A stretch of DNA of 64,000 nucleotides from Apopatosoma sp963618495 (GCA_963618495.1 CAVESF010000004.1:36681-100680); one strand, 5' to 3'; shown: positions 25,499-34,007, counted from the first letter of the stretch. Notes: generated from the sequence alone by a model not told the origin. A program made the numbers and translations.

Positions 25499-26206
25499 AT
25501 GGAAGACAAGAATATTGTATATTCAACGGAAGTAGATTCCATGTGCTGTGTAGCCAAAGGTCCCGACCACGGTCCCGCGCCCCTTCCCGAAGAGGGCAAA
25601 TGGATTCAGGCTAAGCAGATCACCGATATTTCCGGCTATACTCACGGCGTGGGCTGGTGCGCACCTCAGCAGGGTGCCTGCAAGCTCTCGCTCAATGTCA
25701 AAAACGGCGTTATCGAAGAGGCTCTCGTAGAGACTGTAGGTTGCTCGGGTATGACTCATTCCGCCGCTATGGCAGCTGAAATCCTCCCCGGCAAGACAAT
25801 ACTTGAGGCTCTCAATACAGACCTTGTATGCGACGCCATCAATACTGCTATGAGAGAGCTTTTCCTCCAGATAGTATACGGACGCACACAGTCCGCTTTT
25901 TCTGAGGGAGGTCTCGTAGTCGGCGCAGGTATGGAAGACCTCGGCAAGGGCGCACGCTCCATGGTTGGTACCATGTACGGCACAAAGGCAAAGGGCGTTC
26001 GTTATCTCGAGATGACGGAAGGCTACTGCACAAGAATGGCTCTCGATGAGGACAATCAGGTTATCGGCTATGAGTTCGTTTCTCTCGGCAAGATGACAGA
26101 CTTCATCAAGAAAGGCATGGAGCCTAATGAAGCATATGAAAAGTCCAAGGGCACCTACGGCAGATTTGCCGAAGCTGCCAAGTATATCGACCCGAGAAAA
26201 GAGTAA
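25499..26206 (+). CDS. NifU/IscU-like scaffold homologue paired with GGGtGRT protein
   Basis: The 235-residue protein resembles an iron-sulfur assembly scaffold. It has a cysteine in SMCCVAKG, GVGWCAPQQGACKLSL, and VETVGCSGMTHSAAMAAEIL, which mirrors the scaffold motif around a cluster-binding cysteine, and a later EGYCTRMALDED. Homologues occur next to GGGtGRT genes in many clostridia, and the exact role is not established. It starts 27 bases after pduL and ends 14 bases before the next gene, with strong ribosome binding sites. A dedicated cluster-delivery role for the neighbour is an inference. Confidence 0.8.
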   Translation: MEDKNIVYSTEVDSMCCVAKGPDHGPAPLPEEGKWIQAKQITDISGYTHGVGWCAPQQGACKLSLNVKNGVIEEALVETVGCSGMTHSAAMAAEILPGKTILEALNTDLVCDAINTAMRELFLQIVYGRTQSAFSEGGLVVGAGMEDLGKGARSMVGTMYGTKAKGVRYLEMTEGYCTRMALDEDNQVIGYEFVSLGKMTDFIKKGMEPNEAYEKSKGTYGRFAEAAKYIDPRKE

Positions 26207-26220
26207 GGAGGCGGAGCAAG

Positions 26221-27219
26221 ATGGCATTATTTGAAGGATATGAGAGAAGAGTTGATAAAATCAACGGTGTTCTCGCAAATTACGGTATCAAATCTATCGA
26301 GGAATGCAAGGAAATCACACTTGCCGCAGGCATAGATTGCGATAAAATAGTAAGAGAAACTCAGCCTATCTGTTTTGAAAACGCTATATGGGCTTACACT
26401 GTAGGCGCCGCTATCGCTATCAAGACAGGTTGCAAAAAGGCAGCTGACGCTTCCGCCGCTATCGGCATCGGACTCCAGGCTTTCTGTATTCCCGGTTCCG
26501 TTGCGGAAAACCGCAAGGTCGGTCTCGGTCACGGCAATCTCGGCAAAATGCTTCTTTCCGAGGAAACGGAATGCTTCTGCTTCCTCGCAGGTCATGAATC
26601 CTTTGCCGCGGCGGAGGGTGCTATCAAGATAGCTCTCAATGCAAACAAGGTTCGCGTAAAGCCCCTGCGCGTTATACTCAACGGTCTCGGCAAGGATGCC
26701 GCTTTCATCATTTCGAGAATCAACGGCTTTACCTATGTAAAGACAGAGTTTGACCCTTATACGGAAACAGTAAAGGTTGTTTCCGAAACAGCTTATTCCA
26801 AGGGACCCCGCGCGGCTGTAAAGTGCTATGGCGCAGACAATGTTCCCGAGGGCGTTGCTATAATGAAGCTTGAGAATGTCGGCGTTTCCATCACAGGTAA
26901 CTCCACAAACCCGACTCGTTTCCAGCATCCCGTTGCCGGCACATATAAGAAATGGTGCGTAGAAAACGGCAAGAAGTATTTCTCCGTTGCTTCCGGCGGC
27001 GGTACGGGCAGAACGCTTCATCCCGACAATATGGCAGCAGGTCCTTCCAGCTACGGTATGACGGATACAATGGGCAGAATGCACAGCGACGCTCAGTTCG
27101 CAGGTTCTTCCTCTGTTCCCGCACATGTTGAAATGATGGGACTTATCGGTATGGGCAACAACCCGATGGTCGGTGCTACCGTTGCGGTTGCCGTTGCTGT
27201 CGAAGAAAGCTTCAAATAA
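26221..27219 (+). CDS. GGGtGRT family protein
   Basis: The 332-residue protein contains SGGGTGRTLHPDNMAAGPSS near residue 260, the motif that names the family, and ends with a glycine-rich segment (GMGNNPMVGATVAVAVAVEE). Cysteines at AAGIDCDK, RETQPICFENA, TECFCFLAGHE and KCYGADN could hold a cofactor. The family is common in anaerobic Firmicutes, but its reaction is unknown. It is the last gene of the pduL operon, and codon bias suggests high expression. An enzyme of anaerobic metabolism using an Fe-S cluster is plausible only. Confidence 0.88.
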   Translation: MALFEGYERRVDKINGVLANYGIKSIEECKEITLAAGIDCDKIVRETQPICFENAIWAYTVGAAIAIKTGCKKAADASAAIGIGLQAFCIPGSVAENRKVGLGHGNLGKMLLSEETECFCFLAGHESFAAAEGAIKIALNANKVRVKPLRVILNGLGKDAAFIISRINGFTYVKTEFDPYTETVKVVSETAYSKGPRAAVKCYGADNVPEGVAIMKLENVGVSITGNSTNPTRFQHPVAGTYKKWCVENGKKYFSVASGGGTGRTLHPDNMAAGPSSYGMTDTMGRMHSDAQFAGSSSVPAHVEMMGLIGMGNNPMVGATVAVAVAVEESFK

Positions 27220-27231
27220 AACCACGTTTTT

Positions 27232-27345
27232 CTTCAACCGTACTTTTCTTTGAAAAGAAAAGTAGGCAAAAGAAACTTTAGTATTTGGTGCGCTGAAGTT
27301 TGATAAAGCGAACGCTTTAGTATTTGGTGCGCTGAAGTTATAAAG
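27232..27345. repeat. Mosaic repeat block 5 with a 25-bp tandem direct repeat
   Basis: It carries GTACTTTTCTTTGAAAAGAA and AGTAGGCAAAAGAAA, then a 25-base unit beginning CTTTAGTATTTGGTGCGCTG at 27276-27300 and exactly again at 27315-27339 (period 39). A reversed, imperfect version of the unit (TGCACCAAACTAAAGTAT) occurs at about 29596, on the other side of the cassette. Confidence 0.75.
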
Positions 27346-27348
27346 GCG

Positions 27349-27395
27349 AAAATATAAGGCGGGAAATCCTCGGATTTCCTGCCTTGATTTTTTAT
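27349..27395. repeat. Left 47-bp direct repeat bracketing the low-GC cassette; also a terminator hairpin
   Basis: The 47-bp unit starts AAAATATAAGGC and ends CTTGATTTTTTAT, with an inner GGAAATCC/GGATTTCC hairpin. It matches 29531-29577 at 44 of 47 positions in the same orientation. It can also terminate the GGGtGRT transcript (T-run on the plus strand). Confidence 0.85.
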
Positions 27396-27401
27396 GATAT
27401 A

Positions 27402-27644
27402 CTATTTTATTTCCTGCTCCATATTATCGAAAACAGGCGAAGTGAAAAAATCGACAACCGAAATATCAAGCCCATCACAGATTTTTTTCACAGTTGCCAC
27501 GGTAACGCTGTGATTTCTTCCGCTTATTATGTTGTTGAGAGTGGATTGCGTTATTCCGCAAATTGTCGATAGCTTATTTATTGTAATATTGCGCTCATTG
27601 CACAGCTCAATTATTCTGTTTTTTACAGCATCTCCTATTTGCAC
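27402..27644 (-). CDS. XRE/Cro-type helix-turn-helix regulator
   Basis: The 80-residue protein is almost entirely a HTH_3 domain: INKLSTICGITQSTLNNIIS forms the helix-turn-helix, followed by TVATVKKICDGLDISVVDFF. The start is GTG 27644, supported by AGGCGGAG 8 bases upstream. It is divergent to the TM2 gene, and an inverted repeat in the shared promoter region is its likely operator. It lies inside the cassette bounded by 47-bp direct repeats. Confidence 0.88.
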   Translation of the reverse strand: MQIGDAVKNRIIELCNERNITINKLSTICGITQSTLNNIISGRNHSVTVATVKKICDGLDISVVDFFTSPVFDNMEQEIK

Positions 27645-27707
27645 CGATTTATCTCCGCCTTAATACTTATCTATAATATATAATATCCTATTTTTTTCAA
27701 AAAAATT

Positions 27708-27721
27708 AACTCTTTTGAGTT
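27708..27721. promoter_or_regulatory. Inverted-repeat operator candidate
   Basis: AACTC-TTTT-GAGTT is a perfect 5-bp inverted repeat that overlaps the -35 box of the TM2 gene promoter. Its place between divergent genes suggests binding by the neighbouring XRE regulator. Confidence 0.6.
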
Positions 27722-27748
27722 GACTTTTGGAAGATTATGTTGTAAAAT
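27720..27748 (+). promoter_or_regulatory. Promoter of the TM2-protein gene
   Basis: TTGACT (27720-27725) and TAAAAT (27743-27748) are 17 bases apart. The -35 box shares bases with the operator candidate. Confidence 0.8.
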
Positions 27749-27795
27749 AGTATTGCCATTGAAAAATGAGTATTATTTTAAAGGAAGGTTCGAAA

Positions 27796-29226
27796 ATGAC
27801 AGTCATCGAAAAATATGAATCATCGGTAATCAGAAGAGCATGCTATATGGTAAACACATCCAATATAAGCGCAGAAGAATTACTGAATAGTTTTTATTTC
27901 ACAGAAGGTCTTTCATTCGACAAATGGTATGAATCACACAGTGATAATAGCAGTTGGATTCTGTCCTCGTTTTACAAATTGTGCAAAATTTTCCCCGAAA
28001 CAAAAAGCTTCTGCGATAAATACGAAATGGACAATTTTATTATTCCTGCCTGTAATGTGCTCAACGAAGCCATAGATGCAACAAACAGCAGTATCGACAA
28101 TTATCTCAACACAGACTTTATTGTGAATAAGGGCTTCTCTTATGAACAAGCCCAAGAGTACCTGAAAGATACAAACAATCGCAATACACTAATAAAACCT
28201 TTGAGAAGTTCATTGGAGACCACCTTCAAGCTCAATGATATTTACTTCAACGCTTCACTGTTGTGGTCTAGTTCCAAAGAAAGATATCGTCATGCTACGC
28301 CCGATGACATAAAATATACAGGTGAGCGTACATACAATGCAGAAGATACCTTCCACATCAGTGATATATCCGCTACGACTTTTTCCGAATATCAGTATTT
28401 GATAGCACTCGAAATAATACTTCGTGCCATAAAAACGGAAGATAATGCACTCCAGAAAGCCATTAGGTCGGCAGAGCTTTTGCACCTTTCTCCCCCCGAA
28501 AACGAAAACGGTCTGCCGGGATCAAACTGGAATATTCTTGAAACAGTCATCGATGCAAACCCCGCATTAGAAGACGATATAATTGCAGTGATACATTACT
28601 GTGCGTCCAATGAAAATTCCAATATCAAAAGCAGTTGGATTTTCGAGTGTCCGTTCTTTGCGACCGAAGACGCAGAAAAAGAAGAACAGTCTCTTTTTTA
28701 TAATACCGCAAAAAAATGCATGTCACAATATTTTCAAGCGGTTGCAGCCTATGTTTCGTGCGTGCAAGAGCGTACTTTGAGTATTACACTAAAAGCGCTC
28801 GGCGATGATGTGAAAGCAAAGCCGTTGTGCGTTGCAGAAAGGATGGATGCATTTTTCTTATCACCATCATATTTTGAAGATGAACGCGGTCAGCTTTTTA
28901 TTTCCGATTTTATAAAAGTAATGCGAGATGATGATTGGGTCGATACCGCAGGTATGGAAAAATATCTCAATAAAAAAGCAGTAAAAAAGCCAAACAATTA
29001 CCATGCAAACACAAACGCAGGCAATAACCACGCCGGAAAAATCGAAAAAAGAAAATGGGTCGCATTTTTGCTTTGTTTGTTCTTGGGATGTTTCGGTGCG
29101 CATAAATTTTATGAAGGAAAAAATGTAATTGGAGTATTATATCTACTTACTTGTGGAGTACTCGGCATAGGTGTTATAATCGATCTTCTGCTACTTCTTC
29201 GGAAAACAGATCCATATTATGTATAA
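27796..29226 (+). CDS. Large protein with C-terminal TM2 domain, cassette gene
   Basis: The 476-residue protein has a mostly helical, soluble-looking N-terminal part (about 1-400) of no recognised family, and a C-terminal TM2 domain (about 415-470) with two membrane helices and the GAHKFYEG turn. TM2 proteins are often linked to stress or to envelope sensing, but this architecture is not diagnostic. The ATG at 27796 is chosen because AAGGAAGG lies 7 bases upstream. Base composition and codons are much more AT-rich than the flanking genes, which suggests recent acquisition. Confidence 0.8.
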   Translation: MTVIEKYESSVIRRACYMVNTSNISAEELLNSFYFTEGLSFDKWYESHSDNSSWILSSFYKLCKIFPETKSFCDKYEMDNFIIPACNVLNEAIDATNSSIDNYLNTDFIVNKGFSYEQAQEYLKDTNNRNTLIKPLRSSLETTFKLNDIYFNASLLWSSSKERYRHATPDDIKYTGERTYNAEDTFHISDISATTFSEYQYLIALEIILRAIKTEDNALQKAIRSAELLHLSPPENENGLPGSNWNILETVIDANPALEDDIIAVIHYCASNENSNIKSSWIFECPFFATEDAEKEEQSLFYNTAKKCMSQYFQAVAAYVSCVQERTLSITLKALGDDVKAKPLCVAERMDAFFLSPSYFEDERGQLFISDFIKVMRDDDWVDTAGMEKYLNKKAVKKPNNYHANTNAGNNHAGKIEKRKWVAFLLCLFLGCFGAHKFYEGKNVIGVLYLLTCGVLGIGVIIDLLLLLRKTDPYYV

Positions 29227-29266
29227 AAATATATAATGGAAAAACTTTGAAAGGAGAAAAAAACTT

Positions 29267-29500
29267 ATGGGAAAATGCTATGAATGCAAATATTACAGGA
29301 TTGCAGACAGAAAATGCGGATATAAAGGATATTCCGTATATCCGGACAAGGAATGCGTAGCAGCAGAATTTCAGAGAGACAGAGTGGAATGTTGCGGAAA
29401 CTGCAAATATTTCCGCGTGGAATCAAAAGTCTGTGTGCAAAATGGGAAAAGCAAGCATCCTTATGACCGTTGCGATACATATAAATATTCCCGTGCATAA
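29267..29500 (+). CDS. Small Cys-repeat protein (two C-x2-C-x9-C-x12-C units)
   Basis: The 77-residue protein is built from two copies of one motif with exactly the same spacing, C-x2-C-x9-C-x12-C: the first begins CYECKYYRIADRKC, the second CGNCKYFRVESKVC. Each could hold one zinc ion. A GAAAGGAGAAAA site precedes the ATG. It lies 40 bases after the TM2 gene, so it is probably co-transcribed, and it is the last gene of the cassette. The function is unknown. Confidence 0.8.
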   Translation: MGKCYECKYYRIADRKCGYKGYSVYPDKECVAAEFQRDRVECCGNCKYFRVESKVCVQNGKSKHPYDRCDTYKYSRA

Positions 29501-29530
29501 ATATCACATTATACTTCAAAAAAAACGACA

Positions 29531-29577
29531 AAAATATAAGGCAGGAAATCCGAGGATTTCCTGCCTTGATTTTTTAT
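29531..29577. repeat. Right 47-bp direct repeat of the cassette; terminator hairpin
   Basis: Same unit and orientation as 27349-27395, with three substitutions. Here the arms GGCAGGAAATCC and GGATTTCCTGCC pair perfectly, followed by TTGATTTTTTAT, making a strong terminator. Confidence 0.85.
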
Positions 29578-29579
29578 TT

Positions 29580-29740
29580 GTAAAAAGAGCAATTTGCACC
29601 AAACTAAAGTATACACCGCTTCATCCCGTCAGCGCACAAACCAAACCCACGATGCTCCGTCTCGGCGATGCCGGGACGGAGTCAAAGAGTACCTCTTTTT
29701 GACCTTTTCGTTCTTTTCGGGCAAGCGAAAATAACACTGT
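29580..29740. repeat. Mosaic intergenic repeat block 6
   Basis: Modules present are TGCACCAAACTAAAGTAT, ATCCCGTCAGCGCACAAA, CCCACGATGCTCCGTCTCGG and a CCTTTTCGTTCTTTTCGG stretch, in an order similar to block 3. Confidence 0.6.
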
Positions 29741-29760
29741 AAGCAAGCATCTTCAATTTC

Positions 29761-30282
29761 TCAATTCAACAGCAGCAGAGCGAAGCTGAAATAGAGGACA
29801 TACAGCATCCACAGAGCAAAGGCAAATATCGCGTAGGCGGCGATGCGGTTGATTTTCAGCGCAATGGAGAAAAGCGCGGCGCAGGCAAGCATTATGATAA
29901 GCACAAGGAGCGTGCCGAGCAGAAATTCCGTTGCCGTAAACATAACGGGAATCCATACATATACAAGTATCAGTGCGCAGGCAAAAAGCACTGCCGAGCG
30001 TGTTTTCTGATTGGCAAAGCAGCCTGCCGGGGTTGATATGATTATCGCCTGTGATATGGCAAAAAGCGCTACCTCTATTCCGAAGAAAAAACACATGAAA
30101 AACGGCGAAAACGCGCATTCCGGAAAGATTATTTCATCGCAGGCATCGCCGTCCACGCCGCCTATGGCAAAGATAATGCCGAGCGTGACCGCCACGGCGG
30201 CAAATATTATTACAAGAGTTGTATTTATGCAGGAAAGCTCACGGCGCACGCGCCGCTTTGCATCGAGAAAGTCTGTATTCAT
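29761..30282 (-). CDS. Four-to-five-helix membrane protein of unknown function
   Basis: The 173-residue protein has a short charged N-terminus and about five hydrophobic helices, for example TTLVIIFAAVAVTLGIIFAI and the closing ALWMLYVLYFSFALLLLN. No family was recognised. ATG 30282 is chosen because GAGGTG lies 7 bases upstream. It stands alone between repeat block 6 and the terminator of the glycan genes. Confidence 0.65.
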   Translation of the reverse strand: MNTDFLDAKRRVRRELSCINTTLVIIFAAVAVTLGIIFAIGGVDGDACDEIIFPECAFSPFFMCFFFGIEVALFAISQAIIISTPAGCFANQKTRSAVLFACALILVYVWIPVMFTATEFLLGTLLVLIIMLACAALFSIALKINRIAAYAIFAFALWMLYVLYFSFALLLLN

Positions 30283-30371
30283 CTCATTCACCTCACAGTC
30301 TGTAATCATATTTGATTATATTCGCGCAGGCGAAAAAATATGAATAGCAGCCGACACACATGCGGCAAAGC

Positions 30372-30396
30372 AAAAAGGAGCCGCGGCTCCCTTTTT
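30372..30396 (-). terminator. Terminator of the 30.4-34.0 kb operon
   Basis: AAAAAGGAGCC-GC-GGCTCCCTTTTT is an almost perfect hairpin with T-runs in both directions, placed just after the cupin gene. Confidence 0.85.
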
Positions 30397-30406
30397 ACCG
30401 TATTTA

Positions 30407-30769
30407 TCAGAATACTACGGTCAGTATCATCTTGAAGCGTTCCTTGCCGCGCACAGCATGGGGATGATGCGCGGGCATGACGATACTCTCACCCTTGTGA
30501 AGCTCATAATCCTTGCCGTCTATCGTGATAAGACCCACGCCGTCAAGGCAGGTGACAAAAGCATCGCCGCCCGACTCATGCGTGCTTATCTCTTCGCCTT
30601 TTTCAAAGGAAAAAAGCGTTATGCTTACGGCACTGTTCTGCGCGAGCGTCTTGCTGATTATCTGCCCGTCGCTGTAGGGAAGCTCGTTTTCAAGCGTGAT
30701 TACCTTTGCTTTTTCGATATTCTTGATAAGCATTTTCTTCTGAATTTTTACAACCTTTTTTTCTTCCAT
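30407..30769 (-). CDS. Single-domain cupin protein
   Basis: The 120-residue protein is a small beta-barrel cupin. The two metal-binding segments are present in part: GEEISTHESGGDAFVTCLDG (His, Glu) and HKGESIVMPAHHPHAVRG (His). Such proteins bind a metal and a small ligand, but the reaction is open. ATG 30769 is used; a TTG 6 bases earlier is an alternative closer to the GGAGAGG site. It follows the membrane protein gene almost without a gap. Confidence 0.8.
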   Translation of the reverse strand: MEEKKVVKIQKKMLIKNIEKAKVITLENELPYSDGQIISKTLAQNSAVSITLFSFEKGEEISTHESGGDAFVTCLDGVGLITIDGKDYELHKGESIVMPAHHPHAVRGKERFKMILTVVF

Positions 30770-30775
30770 TTTCAA

Positions 30776-32452
30776 TCATTCCTCTCCAAACAGATTATAT
30801 TGCATAACAACGACTTTATATCCGCCGATGTTATATACCTTTACAAAGGGAAGCTCATAGTCTACATATTCCTCCACAAGCGAAAATTCATAGTCGGAAA
30901 GAAGAATGAAATACTCGCTTATGTCCGGCTGGTCGTCAAACCATGTGTATTCCGACTGATATTCATACTTCTTAAATGCTCCGTCGGCTATCTGAATATT
31001 GCGTACCTTTACCTTGGAATCCGAAAGTACCGTTATCGCCTGAGATCTCCAGAAATCCGCATAGCCGTATCTGAGATTCAGCTCTTCGAGCTTTTCCGCC
31101 ACTCTGTGCAGGTCGTTGTCTCTGCCGTAATCGGCAGGCATTTTTGCCATCTGACATGCGGAGGCTATGGGCGCAAGGCAGAGCAGGCAGAGCGAAAGCA
31201 CGGCAAAGCGCTTCGATACGAGAGCAAATCCCTGCGGCTTTATCAGCTCGCATACCGTGACTGCGGAGGCGAGCACGGCTGTTCCGAGCATGGGAGTGAG
31301 GCGCCAGTTTGCACTGTTCAGCCTGCCGAAAATGTAGCCGAAAAGTATCAGCGTGCTTTGCACGAAATGCGCGAGAAGCACAAGCTTCGCGCCGCGCGAT
31401 TCTATCTTTTTATAGAGACAGGCGCCGATTATCGGCAATATGAGAACGAATATTCCTGTGAAAATTCTTATCAGATTTCCTATAGCTTCAACGCTGACGA
31501 AGTCGTCGCCGTCCTTTACGGAAACGCCGATAAGCGAGAACCATTCGCCTCCGAATTTGAGGAAATTATCTTTCCATGCGGTCATTCCCGAGTAGCAGGA
31601 ATAAGCGTTGGCATAACCCGCCTGAACATCGCCGGAAAGAATCTTCAGGAGCAGAAGTCCCGCTATTGTGGAAGCGAGGAAAACCGCGACGAGCGTGAGC
31701 ATATTGCTCCACCTCGTGCGCATGAGAGACTTTTCTTCCGTTTCGGCAAAAATGCGCTCCAGTATCAGCGCACCGACGACGGGCAGAATATAAGTCACCA
31801 CCGACTGCAGTCCGTTTGTCGCCGTCAGAGCGGAAAAGACGAAAAGCCCCGCTATAAGCACGATATCCTTTACTCTGTGCGCTTTATCGGCAAAGAGCAG
31901 GCGGTCGCACGGCGTTTTGTTTACGAGATAAAGCCCGAAAGCAAGGAAAAGCAGACCGAGGCTGTAATATATGATATGTCCCCACATTATCTCGCGGAGC
32001 TTGTCGCTTCCGGAGAGAATCATCGTCACGGCAAAAATGATAAACGAAGTTTTTGCGAGATTATAGCCTAGCGAGCGGGCGAGCGCATAGAGCGAGAGGA
32101 AGAAAAGCACGGCAAAAAGCACCATGCCGATATTATGCGTAGTCATCGAAACGCCGAATATCGGGATAAACGGAAGCATGAGCAGATTTCCGCCGAAAGG
32201 AAGAAGCGCCGCATACTTGAAATTATCGCTTATCAGCTTGCCGGAATCATATGTCGCCTGCGCCCAGAGGATTGTATCCGTGCAGTCGGAATGGAAATAT
32301 CCCTCGGCAGGTCCGAGAATATAATAAACCACAACCGCAAACGAAAGCAAAATCAGCAGCAGAGGAAGCGCTATTGAGACTATCCTGCATATCTTCCTTT
32401 TGTCGAGGGGAAAACGCGGTTTTTCTTCTTTTATTTCGATATCATTTTCCAT
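30776..32452 (-). CDS. Polytopic membrane protein, GT-C-like glycosyltransferase candidate
   Basis: The 558-residue protein has a short charged N-terminal tail, about ten to twelve membrane helices and a soluble C-terminal part of about 110 residues. The first outside loop (EGYFHSDCTDTILWAQ) has clustered acidic residues where GT-C glycosyltransferases keep their catalytic aspartate. That reading is an inference; no family is certain. It overlaps the FAD oxidoreductase gene by 11 bases and probably acts with it and GtrA in lipid-linked sugar transfer to cell-surface polymers. Confidence 0.65.
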   Translation of the reverse strand: MENDIEIKEEKPRFPLDKRKICRIVSIALPLLLILLSFAVVVYYILGPAEGYFHSDCTDTILWAQATYDSGKLISDNFKYAALLPFGGNLLMLPFIPIFGVSMTTHNIGMVLFAVLFFLSLYALARSLGYNLAKTSFIIFAVTMILSGSDKLREIMWGHIIYYSLGLLFLAFGLYLVNKTPCDRLLFADKAHRVKDIVLIAGLFVFSALTATNGLQSVVTYILPVVGALILERIFAETEEKSLMRTRWSNMLTLVAVFLASTIAGLLLLKILSGDVQAGYANAYSCYSGMTAWKDNFLKFGGEWFSLIGVSVKDGDDFVSVEAIGNLIRIFTGIFVLILPIIGACLYKKIESRGAKLVLLAHFVQSTLILFGYIFGRLNSANWRLTPMLGTAVLASAVTVCELIKPQGFALVSKRFAVLSLCLLCLAPIASACQMAKMPADYGRDNDLHRVAEKLEELNLRYGYADFWRSQAITVLSDSKVKVRNIQIADGAFKKYEYQSEYTWFDDQPDISEYFILLSDYEFSLVEEYVDYELPFVKVYNIGGYKVVVMQYNLFGEE

Positions 32453-34007
32453 TTTCAGATTTCTCCTCGTGATATTCTTTTTCCGTATTCACTCCCCAGA
32501 CATCCGCCTTGGAGGTTTTGCCTGCGGCAACGGCACGGACAGCTTCTATCGCTGTCATGATGGAGTGATCCATATTGTTATAGCGATGCTGACCGTTTCT
32601 GCCGAGGCACCAGAGATTTTCTATGCCGTCGAGATATTCGCGCACCTGCCCGAAATGATTGTATGATCCGAAATATGCGGGATAAGCCTTTTTCACGCGG
32701 ATGCGCACGCTGTCCAGCACATCTTCTTTATCGATAACGCCTATTTTTGCAAGCTCGTCCGTAGCAAAAGCGATGAAATCATTGTCGCTCATATTCCAGT
32801 ATTCGTCACCCTCGTTGCAGAAATATTCGAGCCCTATCCAGAAGGTGTTTTCAAAATCCTCAACCATATACGGCGACCAGTTATTGAAAATCTGGAGTCT
32901 GCCGAGCTTGACCTCGCGCTCCTGAATGTAAATCCAGCAGTCGGGGACGATATCGCCGACTGTCTTGAATTTTGTCTTGTTCTTTATCTTCAGCTTGTTT
33001 ACGAGAAGTCCCACTGTCATGAAATCACGATAAGGCAGGTTCAGCGCGATATCGCGTACATCCTCGGGAACAACGCTTCCCATTCCCGAAACAAGATCTT
33101 TTATCGGCATTGTAGAGAAGAAAACATCGCCCGTATAGGTTTTTTCGCCGTCTTTTTCCATGGCTGTGACGCTCTTTATATCATGCCCGTCGGTATCTAT
33201 TTTCATAACGCGGGAATTGAGAATTATTTCGCCGCCGAGCGCACGGATTTCATCAGCCATTTCTTCATAGAGCTGACCGGGACCCTTTTTCGGATAGGAA
33301 AATTCCTCTATGAGCGAGGTTTCCACCTTGCCGTCTTTCTTCTTGAAAGGCTTTGCAAGCGCAGACCATACCGCTTTCATGAGCGAAAGCCCCTTTACAC
33401 GCTGTGCGCCCCAGTCGGCGGGAATCTCCGAGGGATTGACGCCCCAGAGCTTTTCCGTATAATCCTCAAAAAACATCTCGTAGAGAGGCTTGCCGAAGCG
33501 GTTGATATAGAAATTGCGCAGCGAATCTTCTTTCTTCTTGAAAATGCTCGACCATACATAGCCGAAGCCCGCTTTCATCGTTCTGCCGAAGCCCATGTTT
33601 TTGAAAGTTTCCGCCTTCATGGAGATGGGATAATCGAAGAATTTATGCAGGTAATATATGCGGGAAACTCTGCGGCGGCGGAGCATGACCTTGTCTGTCT
33701 TTTGCGGGTCGGGTCCGCCCATGGCAAGCGACTTTTCGTTTCCGAGTAAGATATCATCCTTTGAGGGTGCGCCCTGCATCGGCATGAAATGCTCCCAGAG
33801 CTCGTTTACTTCGTCTATCTTTGTGAAGAAGCGGTGTCCGCCGATGTCCATGCGGTTGCCGCCGTACTGCGCGGTGCGCGAAATGCCGCCGATAAATTCG
33901 CTCTCTTCAAGGATTATCGGCTTGATATCGGTTTCCGTGAGAAGCTTGTAGGCGGCTGTCAGTCCCGCGGGACCCGCACCGATGATAACGGCTGTTTTCT
34001 TTTCCAT
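32442..34007 (-). CDS. NAD(P)/FAD-dependent oxidoreductase, amine oxidase / UDP-galactopyranose mutase-like
   Basis: The 521-residue flavoprotein starts with the dinucleotide motif AVIIGAGPAGLTAAY and continues GGISRTAQYGGNRMDIGGHR, which resembles UDP-galactopyranose mutase and protoporphyrinogen-oxidase-like enzymes. A closing WCLGRNGQHRYNNMDHSIMT segment completes the FAD site. The substrate is probably a nucleotide sugar or a lipid-linked sugar, given the adjacent membrane protein and GtrA. An AAAGGAAG site lies 8 bases upstream of the ATG. Confidence 0.82.
   Translation of the reverse strand: MEKKTAVIIGAGPAGLTAAYKLLTETDIKPIILEESEFIGGISRTAQYGGNRMDIGGHRFFTKIDEVNELWEHFMPMQGAPSKDDILLGNEKSLAMGGPDPQKTDKVMLRRRRVSRIYYLHKFFDYPISMKAETFKNMGFGRTMKAGFGYVWSSIFKKKEDSLRNFYINRFGKPLYEMFFEDYTEKLWGVNPSEIPADWGAQRVKGLSLMKAVWSALAKPFKKKDGKVETSLIEEFSYPKKGPGQLYEEMADEIRALGGEIILNSRVMKIDTDGHDIKSVTAMEKDGEKTYTGDVFFSTMPIKDLVSGMGSVVPEDVRDIALNLPYRDFMTVGLLVNKLKIKNKTKFKTVGDIVPDCWIYIQEREVKLGRLQIFNNWSPYMVEDFENTFWIGLEYFCNEGDEYWNMSDNDFIAFATDELAKIGVIDKEDVLDSVRIRVKKAYPAYFGSYNHFGQVREYLDGIENLWCLGRNGQHRYNNMDHSIMTAIEAVRAVAAGKTSKADVWGVNTEKEYHEEKSENGK

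Noticed and set aside
27349..29577. Insertion sequence or integrase-borne element
   Set aside because: No transposase, integrase or terminal inverted repeats are visible, so only a cassette with direct repeats is claimed.
30458..32071. 537-residue plus-strand frame
   Set aside because: It is antisense to the GT-C-like membrane protein and the cupin, without a start signal.
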